Source of the DNA: Pseudoxanthomonas mexicana
GTDB lineage: Bacteria; Pseudomonadota; Gammaproteobacteria; Xanthomonadales; Xanthomonadaceae
NCBI RefSeq assembly: GCF_001556105.1
Contig: NZ_LSIF01000026.1
Span: forward strand, 1 to 64,000
Direction: 5' to 3'
DNA length: 64,000 bases
In this document: in pieces, positions 55,035 to 63,867 of the stretch
Layout: each line of letters starts with the position of its first letter
Position numbering within the stretch: position 1 is the stretch's first letter
Program-made: the position numbers and the translations under genes
The notes under the pieces: generated by a model
Database searches by the model: none
What the model was told of the DNA's origin: nothing
Seen by the model: only the letters and a program-made list of their open reading frames with translations

Positions 55035-55883
55035 ATGCGCCTGCTGCTGTCCGTCCTGCTCTGCCTGCTGACCTGGCCTGCCCTGTCGTCGCCACCCGAT
55101 CCGATGCTGGCGACCACGTACCGCAACGGCGTGCCCGTCAGCGGGTTCCTGGTCAGCGAGAAGCTGGACGGTGTGCGTGCCCGCTGGGATGGCCGGGCAC
55201 TATGGACACGTGGCGGTGCGCGTATCGCGGCGCCGCCGACGTTCACGCGCGGCTGGCCAGCCGACCCCATGGACGGCGAACTGTGGATCGCACGCGGCCG
55301 CTTCGACGAGGTCAGCGCACTCGTCCGCCGCATCGGCACCGATCCGCAGGCGTGGCAGCGTGTACGCTTCATGGCCTTCGACCTGCCGGCACATAAGGGA
55401 CCGTTCGTTGATCGGGCCGCGCAGATGCGCACCGTGGTGTTGGCCGCTCGCAGCACGCACTTGGTGATGATTCCGCAGCAGCGATTCAACACCGCCGCCG
55501 AGCTGGAGGCAGAACTGGCCCGCGTGGTCGCCGCCGGCGGCGAGGGTCTGATGCTGCATCGACGCACGGCGCTTTACCGGTCCGGGCGCAGCGAGGACCT
55601 GCTCAAGTACAAACCCCACGAAGACGCGGAGGCGCAGGTAGTCGCGCACCTGCCCGGCAAGGGCAAGTACACAGGCATGCTGGGGGCATTGCAGGTGCGC
55701 ACGCCGGAGGGCCTGCGCTTCCGACTGGGCACCGGCTTCACCGATGCCCAGCGCGTCACGCCACCGCCATTGGGCGTGTGGGTGACCTATCGCTACAACG
55801 GCTATACCTCGACCGGACTGCCGCGTTTCGCCCGCTTCATGCGGGTGCGCGACGACCGACCTCTGCCAGAGCCGAAACACTGA
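55035..55883 (+). CDS. Exported ATP-dependent DNA ligase (LigE type)
   Basis: A 282-residue minimal ATP-dependent DNA ligase. The adenylated lysine is K43 in SEKLDGVRARW, and the other nucleotidyltransferase motifs follow (DGELW, FMAFDLPA, GGEGLMLH, LLKYKP). A short OB domain ends the protein. The ATG at 55035 begins a clear signal peptide (LLSVLLCLLTWPALS), so the enzyme should work in the periplasm, as described for LigE. Sealing nicks in imported DNA is a plausible but unproven role. The longer frame from 54972 would hide the signal peptide. Confidence 0.9.
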   Translation: MRLLLSVLLCLLTWPALSSPPDPMLATTYRNGVPVSGFLVSEKLDGVRARWDGRALWTRGGARIAAPPTFTRGWPADPMDGELWIARGRFDEVSALVRRIGTDPQAWQRVRFMAFDLPAHKGPFVDRAAQMRTVVLAARSTHLVMIPQQRFNTAAELEAELARVVAAGGEGLMLHRRTALYRSGRSEDLLKYKPHEDAEAQVVAHLPGKGKYTGMLGALQVRTPEGLRFRLGTGFTDAQRVTPPPLGVWVTYRYNGYTSTGLPRFARFMRVRDDRPLPEPKH

Positions 55884-55959
55884 CGCCGTGGATCGGCGCG
55901 ACACTGCCCGTTGCGCAACCGGGTATGCTGCCGCGCGTTACCCTCGGACCGCGACCGCC

Positions 55960-56760
55960 ATGCGTTCTCTCGCCACCGCCTGCCTGGGCCTGCTGCTCCT
56001 GATGACCGCCTGCACCACGACCGCTCCCATGAAGACCACCGGCGAATTCGTCGCGCGCGAGGTCACGCTGCAAGGCAAGACCCACCGCTACCAGGTGTTC
56101 GTGCCCGCCGCGCGCTTCCGCAGTGGCAAGCCGCCGGTGGTGCTGTTCCTCAACGGATCAGGCGAGCGCGGCCGCGATGGCGTGAAGCAGACGATGGCCG
56201 GCCTGGGCCCGTACCTGCGCCAGCACGCGGATACGTTCCCGGGCATCGTCGTGTTCCCGCAGGCGCCCGATGACACGGAATGGACCGAAGCCGCCGGCCC
56301 CATCGCCTTCGCGACGCTGGACGCGGCGATGGGCGAGTTCAACGGCGATCCGGACCGTGTGTCGCTGACCGGCATGTCGATGGGTGGCTACGGCACCTGG
56401 GAACTGGCATTGCAGCAGCCCACGCGCTTTGCCGCGCTGGTGCCGGTCTGCGGCGGCATCACCGTCGACTGGACCGATGCACGGCCCGGCCTGCGCGTGC
56501 ACAGCGTCGGCCATGCCGCCGACCCGTTCGCCGCCGCCGCGCAGCGCCTGAAGGACATACCGGTGTGGATCTTCCACGGCGGCCAGGACAATGTGGTGCC
56601 ACCGTCGCAGTCGCGCCGCATGGACGCCGCGCTGAAGGCAGCCGGCGCACGCGATGCGCGTTACACCGAATTTCCCGATGCCGACCACAACAGCTGGGAC
56701 GCGACCTACGCCTACACACCGATGTGGGACTGGCTGTTCGCGCAGAAGCGCGGGCGCTGA
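55960..56760 (+). CDS. Lipoprotein alpha/beta hydrolase (esterase/PHB-depolymerase-like)
   Basis: A 266-residue lipoprotein (lipobox LMTAC, Cys18) with an alpha/beta-hydrolase fold. The nucleophile is S140 in GMSMGG, an Asp is likely in HGGQDNVVPP, and H243 (DADHNSWD) completes the triad. The NGSGERGRDG oxyanion region and the fold resemble carboxylesterase and polyhydroxybutyrate depolymerase-like proteins. The substrate is unknown. The next gene starts three bases after its stop. Confidence 0.85.
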   Translation: MRSLATACLGLLLLMTACTTTAPMKTTGEFVAREVTLQGKTHRYQVFVPAARFRSGKPPVVLFLNGSGERGRDGVKQTMAGLGPYLRQHADTFPGIVVFPQAPDDTEWTEAAGPIAFATLDAAMGEFNGDPDRVSLTGMSMGGYGTWELALQQPTRFAALVPVCGGITVDWTDARPGLRVHSVGHAADPFAAAAQRLKDIPVWIFHGGQDNVVPPSQSRRMDAALKAAGARDARYTEFPDADHNSWDATYAYTPMWDWLFAQKRGR

Positions 56761-56763
56761 TCG

Positions 56764-57042
56764 ATGGCCGAGCTCGTCCCCGACTACTTCACCGCCGGCT
56801 GGCGCGAACGCGACCTGGCCTGCCCCTGCGGCTGGCACGGCGACAGCCGCGCGATGGCGATGGAGCTGCATGACGCCGTCACCGATTACGCCTGCCCGAC
56901 ATGCGGCAACCTGCTGCTGATCGTGTCGCATCCCTCGCTGGACCAGGTGCGCGCCGCCGCCGTGGGCGGAAACGACGAGGCACTGGCCCAGTTGGCCATC
57001 ATCGAGGAAGCCCTCGGGCGCTTTCCCGCTGGGTCCGGTTGA
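56764..57042 (+). CDS. Small Zn-ribbon-like protein, unknown
   Basis: A 92-residue soluble protein with two cysteine pairs, C20-x-C22 and C44-x2-C47, which can form a zinc ribbon, followed by a helical C-terminus. I do not recognise a named family. It starts three bases after the esterase gene and is probably co-transcribed with it. The 146-base gap downstream holds no gene. Confidence 0.65.
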   Translation: MAELVPDYFTAGWRERDLACPCGWHGDSRAMAMELHDAVTDYACPTCGNLLLIVSHPSLDQVRAAAVGGNDEALAQLAIIEEALGRFPAGSG

Positions 57043-57188
57043 TCCGCTGGCACGTCCCGCGTCACGCTTCCGGCGCCTGCGCCGGCGGCCGGGCCCGCCG
57101 CCCCTCAACCTGTGCCCAGGGCGGCCGATAACCCGGCATCCCCTGGTGGCTGACGGGCATCCGCCCATGGCCGTGCGAGCATCTTTCG

Positions 57189-58748
57189 ATGGCAGACGTA
57201 GCCGACGACAACTCCGGAGTGACTGGCGGCTTCCGTCGCTTGTGGTCGCGTCGCCGCGAGGCGGCCGCGCCTGCGTCGCATGAGCTCGCCATGACGAAGG
57301 CGGCCAAGGCCGGACCGGCGATCAGCAGCGCGCAGCTGCAGGCACTGTTCGCGCACGCCGAGGAACCCGCCACGCTGCTGTCCGCGTTCGCCGACGGTGT
57401 CGCCGGCCTTCCGGGCGAACTCCACGGCATGGGCGAGCGCCTGCAATCCGCTCACACCGACAGCGACTGGCCGCGTTACGGCCGAGCGCTGCGGCAGCTG
57501 ATAGACAAGTACATCCGCACGGTCCAGGACGAGCCGCTGGCCGGCGAAGCCGAACAGTTGCGCGACCTGCTGCACCAGTTGCTCGTCGGCGGCATGGAGC
57601 AACTGCTGCGCGACGACGGCGCGTTGTTGCCGCAGGCGCATGCGCTGGCGGACCGGGTGCGGCAATGGCAGGCCAGCCAACCGATCGTCGATCTCGGCAC
57701 CGACCTGCGCGACCTCTGCCAACAAGTGGGCCAGCGCACGCATGAGGTGGACGACGCGCAGGAACTGATGCGCAGCCTGTTCGACCTGCTGCTGGAAAAC
57801 GTCGGCGAACTGATCGAGGACGGCAGCTGGCTGCAGGACCAGATAGGCGCCGTGCGGCAACTGCTCGCCGGTCCCCTCGACCGCACGGCACTGGAACAGA
57901 CCCGCGCCGGCCTGCGTGAAGTGATCTACAAGCAGGGCCTGCTGAAGCAGGGCCTGGCCGAATCGAAAGCGTCGATGAAGGACATGATGGTGACCTTCGT
58001 CGAACGGCTGGACGGGATGGCCAGCAGCACCGGCGAATACCACGACCGCATCAGTTTCCATGCACAGGCCGTGCGCGACAGCCGCAGCATCGCCGAGCTG
58101 GGCAGGCGGATGGAAGACATCCTGGACGACACCGCACAGGTGCAGGCGCAGGCACTGCGCGCGCGCGACAGCCTGCTGGAGGCGCGTCGCGAAGTGGAAG
58201 AAGCCGAACGGCGCGTGATGAACCTGGAGCAGGAACTGCAGTCCGTCTCCGAACTGGTCCGCGTAGACCAGCTGACCGAAGCGCTGAACCGGCGTGGCTT
58301 CGACGAGCTGTTCAAGCGCGAATCGGTGCGTGCCGTGCGCAGTGGCCAGACGCTGAGCCTCGCCTTGCTGGACCTCGACGATTTCCGCCACATCAACGCC
58401 GCACACGGCCATCTGGGCGGCGACGCGGCGCTGTGCCACGTCGTGACGCTGGCACGGGCGACCTTGCGCGCCAGCGACGCTGTCGCCCGGTTCGGCGGCG
58501 AGGAATTCGTGCTGCTGCTGCCGGAAACCAGCTTCCTGGAAGCGATGGGCACGCTGGAACGCCTGCGCGACCGGATGGCACACAAGCCCCTGGTCTACGA
58601 GGGTCGCGGCATCCTGGTGACCTTCAGTGCAGGCGTCGCCCGCTGGCAGCCGGGAGAATCGCAGGACGAACTGCTCGCGCGCGCCGACCGTGCCATGTAC
58701 CAGGCCAAGCAGGCCGGCAAGAACCGCGTGGTGGCGGCGGCGGACTAA
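57189..58748 (+). CDS. Diguanylate cyclase (GGDEF) with helical N-terminal region
   Basis: A 519-residue signalling protein. The first ~310 residues are predicted helical with no recognised sensor domain; a coiled-coil-like stretch at about 310-360 leads into a GGDEF domain. The active-site signature is GGEEF (436-440), and the product-inhibition I-site RxxD is present at 427-430 with the usual five-residue spacing, so it should make c-di-GMP and be feedback-inhibited. There are no membrane helices. It stands alone and converges with pyrB. Confidence 0.92.
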   Translation: MADVADDNSGVTGGFRRLWSRRREAAAPASHELAMTKAAKAGPAISSAQLQALFAHAEEPATLLSAFADGVAGLPGELHGMGERLQSAHTDSDWPRYGRALRQLIDKYIRTVQDEPLAGEAEQLRDLLHQLLVGGMEQLLRDDGALLPQAHALADRVRQWQASQPIVDLGTDLRDLCQQVGQRTHEVDDAQELMRSLFDLLLENVGELIEDGSWLQDQIGAVRQLLAGPLDRTALEQTRAGLREVIYKQGLLKQGLAESKASMKDMMVTFVERLDGMASSTGEYHDRISFHAQAVRDSRSIAELGRRMEDILDDTAQVQAQALRARDSLLEARREVEEAERRVMNLEQELQSVSELVRVDQLTEALNRRGFDELFKRESVRAVRSGQTLSLALLDLDDFRHINAAHGHLGGDAALCHVVTLARATLRASDAVARFGGEEFVLLLPETSFLEAMGTLERLRDRMAHKPLVYEGRGILVTFSAGVARWQPGESQDELLARADRAMYQAKQAGKNRVVAAAD

Positions 58749-58778
58749 GGCGTCGTCCGACGGCAGCGCCTCGACGCC

Positions 58779-59723
58779 TCAGGCCAGCAGCATCTCCAGC
58801 ACCGCCATGCGGATGGCGACGCCGTTGCTGACCTGGCGCAGCACCAGCGACTGCGGACCGTCGGCCACCTCGTCGGTGATCTCCACACCACGGTTGATCG
58901 GACCGGGGTGCAGCACCACCGCGTCCTTCGCCGCACGCGCCAGTCGCGTCGTGGTCAGCCCGTACTCGCGGTGGTAATCCTCCAGCGAGGCCACCAGGCC
59001 TTCCTCCATGCGCTCGCGCTGCAGGCGCAGCATCATCACCACGTCGACGCCCTCGAGCATGGCGTCGAAATCCTGTCCCACGCGGCAGCCGGCCAGCGTG
59101 CCGTCGTCCGGCAGCAGCGACTGCGGGCCGCACACACGGATCTCGCCCGCGCCCAGCGTCTTCAGCGCATGCAGGTCCGAGCGTGCCACGCGCGAGTGGT
59201 TCACGTCGCCCACCATCAGTACCTTCAGGCGCGAGAAGTCGGCGCCCTTGGCCTGGCGGATCGTCAGCACGTCCAGCAGACCCTGCGTGGGATGCGCGCT
59301 GCGGCCATCGCCGGCGTTGATCAGCGCCGTGCCTTCGCCGGCTTCCGCCGCCAGCGCCTCGACCGCGCCATCGTCGGCATGACGGACCACGAAGCCGCGC
59401 ACGCCCATCGCTTCCAGGTTGCGCAGCGTGTCGCGCGCGGTCTCGCCCTTGCGCGTGGACGACGTGGATGCATCGACATTCAGCACGTCCGCACCCAAGC
59501 GTTGCGCGGCGATGTGGAACGAACTGCGGGTGCGCGTGGACGGTTCGAAGAACAGCGTGCAGATCGTGGTGCCGTCGAGTACCTGCCGGCGTGGCGTGCG
59601 GCCGAGCGCGGCATCGCGGATCTGGCCGGCACGGTCGATCAGCCGGCACAGTGTTTCGCGCGGCAGTCCATCAAGGGTGAGCAGGTGGCGCAGGCGTCCG
59701 TCGGAATCGAGTTGTAGGGTCAT
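58779..59723 (-). CDS. pyrB: Aspartate carbamoyltransferase catalytic chain PyrB
   Basis: A 314-residue enzyme that condenses carbamoyl phosphate and aspartate in pyrimidine synthesis. The carbamoyl-phosphate motif is FEPSTRTRSSFH, and HPGPINRGVE and the ALINAGDGRSAHPTQ region are typical. No pyrI or adjacent inactive dihydroorotase gene is visible. It is the last gene of a yqgE-ruvX-pyrB operon on the minus strand, an order common in gammaproteobacteria. Confidence 0.96.
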   Translation of the reverse strand: MTLQLDSDGRLRHLLTLDGLPRETLCRLIDRAGQIRDAALGRTPRRQVLDGTTICTLFFEPSTRTRSSFHIAAQRLGADVLNVDASTSSTRKGETARDTLRNLEAMGVRGFVVRHADDGAVEALAAEAGEGTALINAGDGRSAHPTQGLLDVLTIRQAKGADFSRLKVLMVGDVNHSRVARSDLHALKTLGAGEIRVCGPQSLLPDDGTLAGCRVGQDFDAMLEGVDVVMMLRLQRERMEEGLVASLEDYHREYGLTTTRLARAAKDAVVLHPGPINRGVEITDEVADGPQSLVLRQVSNGVAIRMAVLEMLLA

Positions 59724-59742
59724 GGGGCGTGGTCGGGAGGAG

Positions 59743-60192
59743 TCAGGTCAGCTGGGTCGCGTCCTGGGGCGCGGCCAGCCAGCGTTCGATGATGACGGCG
59801 GCGGCGACGGCGTCGAGTGCGACGGCATCGCGCCGGCGCTTGCGGCCTTCGCTGCGGTCCAGCGCGAAACGTTCTGCGGCCTCGACGGAGCTGGTGCGTT
59901 CATCCACCAGCACCACCGGCAACTGGTAGCGCGTACGCAGCTCGCGGGCGAAGGCATGGGCGCGCTTGCGGATCGGCTGGTCGCCGCCGTCGAGCGTCAT
60001 CGGGTCGCCGACCACCAGGCCATCGGGTTTCCATTCCGCATGCAGCTTGTCGATCGCCGGCCAGTCGGGCCCGTGCCCGTGCACGTCGATCACCGCCAGC
60101 GCCCGGGCGCCGGTGCCGAAGGCACTGCCCACGGCCACGCCGATGCGGCGCGAACCCACGTCGAATCCCAGTACGGTGCCATCCAGCTTCAT
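59743..60192 (-). CDS. ruvX: Holliday-junction resolvase-like / rRNA maturation factor RuvX
   Basis: A 149-residue RNase H-fold protein (YqgF/RuvX). The N-terminal GFDVGSRRIGVAVG holds the first catalytic Asp. VVGDPMTLDG and DERTSSVEA contain further active-site residues, and an Asp lies near the C-terminus. It takes part in 16S rRNA 5' maturation. The ATG at 60192 is chosen since upstream frame residues do not match the family. It lies 19 bases from pyrB. Confidence 0.93.
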   Translation of the reverse strand: MKLDGTVLGFDVGSRRIGVAVGSAFGTGARALAVIDVHGHGPDWPAIDKLHAEWKPDGLVVGDPMTLDGGDQPIRKRAHAFARELRTRYQLPVVLVDERTSSVEAAERFALDRSEGRKRRRDAVALDAVAAAVIIERWLAAPQDATQLT

Positions 60193-60268
60193 GCCCAGTG
60201 CCTCCGTTCGATACGGTCCGCGCCATCCTGCAACGGCGTGCGTGGACACGACGTCGGCGCGCACAGGT

Positions 60269-60835
60269 TCATGCGTGGCCGCTGTAGTCCGTCAGGCGGG
60301 TCATGTCCACGCCGATCCGCTGCCCCGCCGCCTGCCAGCGCTGCTCCAGCGGCACGGCGAACAGCAGTTCGGCGTCGGCGGGCGCGGTCAGCCAGCTGTT
60401 CTCGCCCAGTTCGTATTCCAGTTGGCCCGCGCCCCAGCCCGCGCAGCCCAGTGCCACCACCACGTTCGCCGGGCCCTCGCCTTCCGCCATCGCTTCGAGG
60501 ATGTCGCGCGAGGTGGTCAGGTACAGGCCGCTGGCGACTTCCAGCGTGGACTCCCAGGCGCGCGTACTGTCGTGCAGCACGAAACCACGCTCGGGGTGCA
60601 CGGGACCGCCGGCCAGGACGATCTGCTCGTCCAGGCGCGGGTCGTGCGAGGCCAGGTTCATCTGCCGCAGCACCTCGCCCAGCGTGTACTCCGAGGGGCG
60701 GTTGACGACCACGCCCATGGCGCCGTCGTCGTCGTGCTGGCAGATCAGGGTGACGGCGCGGGCGAAATTCGGATCGGACAACGCCGGCGAGGCGATCAGC
60801 AGCTGGTTGGCCAGGGGCGTGGCGGCGTCTTGCAT
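60269..60835 (-). CDS. YqgE/AlgH family protein
   Basis: A 188-residue YqgE/AlgH (DUF179) protein. Conserved stretches are [38 protein letters not shown] and [12 protein letters not shown]. The ATG at 60835 gives the common N-terminus MQDAATPL; a start at 60844 is possible. The biochemical function is unknown; a link to alginate regulation was once proposed in Pseudomonas. It is first in the operon with ruvX and pyrB and divergent from tag. Confidence 0.92.
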   Translation of the reverse strand: MQDAATPLANQLLIASPALSDPNFARAVTLICQHDDDGAMGVVVNRPSEYTLGEVLRQMNLASHDPRLDEQIVLAGGPVHPERGFVLHDSTRAWESTLEVASGLYLTTSRDILEAMAEGEGPANVVVALGCAGWGAGQLEYELGENSWLTAPADAELLFAVPLEQRWQAAGQRIGVDMTRLTDYSGHA

Positions 60836-60936
60836 GGCGACCATTCTAGCCCGCCATCGCGCATGCCGCGCCTGCGCGGACACGCCCGGTCCGCAACACG
60901 CCCTAGAATCGGGCTTTCCTTCCCAGACACGCGCCC

Positions 60937-61482
60937 ATGTCAGGCTATTGCGACATCGCCCCCGGCCATCCCCTGCACGGCCCCTACCACGACCGCGAAT
61001 ACGGCTTTCCGCAGCGCGAGGAGGCGGTGCTGTTCGAGCGCCTGCTGCTGGAGATCAACCAGGCCGGCCTCAGCTGGGAGACGATGCTGAAGAAGCGCGA
61101 AGGCTTCCGCGCCGCGTACAGCGGCTTCGACGTGGACAAGGTCGCACGCTACGGCGAAAAGGACCGCGCCCGCCTGCTCGCCGACCCCGGCATCATCCGC
61201 AACCGGCTGAAGGTCGAGGCCGCGATCCACAACGCGCAGGTGATCCGGCAACTACGCAAGAGCCATGGCAGCTTCGCCGCCTGGCTGGATGCGCACCACC
61301 CGCTGCCGAAGGCCGACTGGATCAAGCTGTTCAAGAAGACCTTCCGCTTCACCGGCGGCGAGATCACCAACGAATTCCTGATGAGCCTGGGCTACCTGCC
61401 CGGCGCGCACCGCGAGGAATGCCCGGCGTTCCGCCGTGCCGCCAAGCAGCGCCCGCCGTGGATGGCCGCCGCGGGGCATTGA
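60937..61482 (+). CDS. tag: DNA-3-methyladenine glycosylase I
   Basis: A 181-residue Tag enzyme that removes 3-methyladenine from alkylated DNA. Family features are an N-terminal Cys and the YHDREYGFP stretch, the [17 protein letters not shown] motif with the catalytic-pocket Glu, and C-terminal residues completing a zinc snap ([10 protein letters not shown]). It is divergent from yqgE, with a 101-base gap. Confidence 0.94.
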   Translation: MSGYCDIAPGHPLHGPYHDREYGFPQREEAVLFERLLLEINQAGLSWETMLKKREGFRAAYSGFDVDKVARYGEKDRARLLADPGIIRNRLKVEAAIHNAQVIRQLRKSHGSFAAWLDAHHPLPKADWIKLFKKTFRFTGGEITNEFLMSLGYLPGAHREECPAFRRAAKQRPPWMAAAGH

Positions 61483-61576
61483 TCCGGCGCAACACGCGCG
61501 CGACCCGATGGCCGTATCCTGCGGCGCAACGCCTCCGGGCGATAATCGACGTTTCGCCCAGCCGATGCCTCCTCCG

Positions 61577-63091
61577 ATGCCCGAAGACCGTATCCGCCAC
61601 GCCGGCCTGCGCGGCCGCGTGATCAGCGCCGAACACGCCGCCAGCCTGATCCAGCCCGGCGAGACCGTCGCCATGAGCGGCTTCACCGGCTCCGGCTACC
61701 CCAAGGCGGTGCCGCTGGCGCTGGCGACGCGTATCGAACAGGCCCACGCGGCCGGCATGCCGTTCCAGATCAAGCTGATGACCGGCGCTTCCACCGCACC
61801 GGAACTGGATGGCGCACTCGCCAAGGCCGACGCCATCGCGCTGCGCATGCCGTTCCAGAGCGATCCCGACGCGCGCAAGCGCATCAACGAGGGCACGCTC
61901 GACTACATCGACATCCATCTGAGCCATGTCGCCCAGCACGTGTGGTTCGGTTTCTACGGCCCCATCGACACCGCGGTGATCGAGGTGTCGGCGATCCGCG
62001 AGGACGGCACGCTGGTGCCATCCACCTCGGTCGGCAACAACAAGACCTGGCTGGACCTGGCGAAGAAGGTCATCGTCGAGGTCAACGAGTGGCAGCCCTC
62101 CGATGTCGAGGGCATGCACGACATCTACTACGGCACCGCGCTGCCGCCGCACCGCAAGCCGATCCCGCTGGAGCACGTGCACGACCGCATCGGCGATACC
62201 GCGCTGCACTGCGACCCGGCCAAGATCGTCGCCGTGGTGCGCACGAACGGGCCGGACCGCAACAGCCCGTTCACGCCGATCGACAGCACCAGCGAACGCA
62301 TCGCCGCGCACCTGATCGATTTCCTCAAGCACGAGGTGACGTTGGGCCGCCTGCCGCCGAACCTGCTGCCGCTGCAGTCCGGCGTCGGCAACATTCCCAA
62401 CGCCGTGCTCGCCGGCCTGGCGAAGAGCGGCTTCCGCGGCCTGACCGCGTTCACCGAAGTCATCCAGGACGGCATGCTCGACCTGCTGCGCGAGGGCGTG
62501 CTGGACGTCGCCTCGTGCACCGGCTTCGCGCTGAGCCCGGAAGCGAACGAGACGTTCAAGCGCGACATCGCGTTCTACCGTGAGCGCATCATCATGCGCA
62601 CGCAGGAAATGTCGAACCATCCGGAACTGGTGCGCCGGCTCGGCTGCATCGGCATGAACGGGATGATCGAGGCCGATCTCTACGGCAACGTCAATTCCAC
62701 CCACGTGATGGGCAGCCGCATCCAGAACGGCATCGGCGGATCGGGCGACTTCGCGCGCAACGGCTTCATGTCGGTGTTCCTGAGCCCCAGTACCGCCAAG
62801 GGCGGCAGCATCTCGGCGCTGGTGCCGATGGTCAGCCATGTCGACCACACCGAGCACGACGTCTCCGTCATCGTCACCGAGCAGGGCCTGGCCGACCTGC
62901 GCGGCCTCACGCCCAAGCAGCGCGCCCGCCTGCTGATCGCCAACTGCGCGCATCCGGACTATCGCGATGCGCTGCAGGACTACTTCGATCGCGCCCTGCA
63001 CCACAGCTACGGCAAGCACACCCCGCACCTGCTGCCGGAAGCGCTGTCGTGGCACCAGCGCTGGCTGGACACCGGCAGCATGAAGGGCTGA
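61577..63091 (+). CDS. Acetyl-CoA hydrolase / succinyl-CoA:acetate CoA-transferase family
   Basis: A 504-residue class I CoA-transferase. The fold's two halves are visible, with the probable active-site Glu in FTEVIQDGML, the oxyanion region GFTGSGYPKAV, and IGGSGDFARNG near the C-terminus. Enzymes of this family act either as acetyl-CoA hydrolase or by moving CoA between succinate and acetate; sequence alone does not decide. ATGs at 61565 and 61577 are both possible; the second gives the usual start MPEDRIRHAGLRGRV. It is monocistronic and followed by a palindromic repeat. Confidence 0.9.
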   Translation: MPEDRIRHAGLRGRVISAEHAASLIQPGETVAMSGFTGSGYPKAVPLALATRIEQAHAAGMPFQIKLMTGASTAPELDGALAKADAIALRMPFQSDPDARKRINEGTLDYIDIHLSHVAQHVWFGFYGPIDTAVIEVSAIREDGTLVPSTSVGNNKTWLDLAKKVIVEVNEWQPSDVEGMHDIYYGTALPPHRKPIPLEHVHDRIGDTALHCDPAKIVAVVRTNGPDRNSPFTPIDSTSERIAAHLIDFLKHEVTLGRLPPNLLPLQSGVGNIPNAVLAGLAKSGFRGLTAFTEVIQDGMLDLLREGVLDVASCTGFALSPEANETFKRDIAFYRERIIMRTQEMSNHPELVRRLGCIGMNGMIEADLYGNVNSTHVMGSRIQNGIGGSGDFARNGFMSVFLSPSTAKGGSISALVPMVSHVDHTEHDVSVIVTEQGLADLRGLTPKQRARLLIANCAHPDYRDALQDYFDRALHHSYGKHTPHLLPEALSWHQRWLDTGSMKG

Positions 63092-63102
63092 AGCAGCGCC
63101 TT

Positions 63103-63217
63103 CGTAGGATGGGTGGAGCCGAAGGCGGCTTTCAACGGCGTTGCCAGTCTACCCATCATCAAGATGCTGGCGAGGTTGCAAGCGATGGGTATCGCCTTCG
63201 GCTCCACCCATCCTACG
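63103..63217. repeat. 115-bp element with perfect 25-bp terminal inverted repeats
   Basis: The 25 bases at 63103-63127 (CGTAGGATGGGTGGAGC and on) are repeated exactly in reverse complement at 63193-63217. A nested inverted pair, ACCCATC (63150-63156) and GATGGGT (63184-63190), lies inside. No open frame of note is within. It resembles a small non-autonomous mobile or REP-type element and could also end transcription from both sides. Confidence 0.8.
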
Positions 63218-63224
63218 TCGTTCT

Positions 63225-63737
63225 TCAGGCGCTACGCTCGACCAGGCGTTGCTGCTTCATCACTCCGAGCACGCGCAGCGCACGCGCCATGAACAGGCCA
63301 CTGAACACACCGTACGTCCCGGAGACCACAACCACCGCCGTCGTCGCATCGAGCACACCAGGCTCGACCGCATGCGCGACCGCCACCGCGTACTTGAAGA
63401 AGAAGATGCCCATCATCAGCGCCAGCGGCAGCCAGCTGCCGGCCACCGTGAACCTCGTCGTCGCCGCGTCGTAGGACGCGCTGCGCGACGGTCCGCGGGC
63501 AAGGCCGATGGCCACCACCGCAGCCCAGGCACAGGCCCACGCGGCCAGCGCCGTGACGTGGGCATCGAAGGTCGACCACACCGAGTACAGCGACCAGGCC
63601 AGCATGGCGACCGGCAGCACGATCAGCCGGTTGCGCGAGACCTGCCGCGTCCTGCTCTGGACGTAACCGAGGTAGACGAGGCCGAAGAACAGGCCGAAGA
63701 CCCAGATCGGGGTGTGCGAGAGGATCTGCGTGATCAC
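63225..63737 (-). CDS. DUF6622 family membrane protein
   Basis: A 170-residue inner-membrane protein with about five hydrophobic helices. The start region ITQILSHTPIWVFGLFFGLVYLG is typical of the DUF6622 family of unknown function. The GTG at 63737 is chosen because an AGGAA site precedes it; the longer frame from 63803 adds only polar residues unlike the family. Its stop lies eight bases from the palindromic element. Confidence 0.8.
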   Translation of the reverse strand: MITQILSHTPIWVFGLFFGLVYLGYVQSRTRQVSRNRLIVLPVAMLAWSLYSVWSTFDAHVTALAAWACAWAAVVAIGLARGPSRSASYDAATTRFTVAGSWLPLALMMGIFFFKYAVAVAHAVEPGVLDATTAVVVVSGTYGVFSGLFMARALRVLGVMKQQRLVERSA

Positions 63738-63867
63738 GGAGAGGTTCCTGGTGTTCCGACACCGCGTCGGGCTGGACACATCATCCGTTTGGCGTCCCGA
63801 CAACTTAGGTGCTGGAAGTCACTTCTTTGGCGTGCCGGAGGTCGTGCAGCACGCGCGGCGCCGTGCC

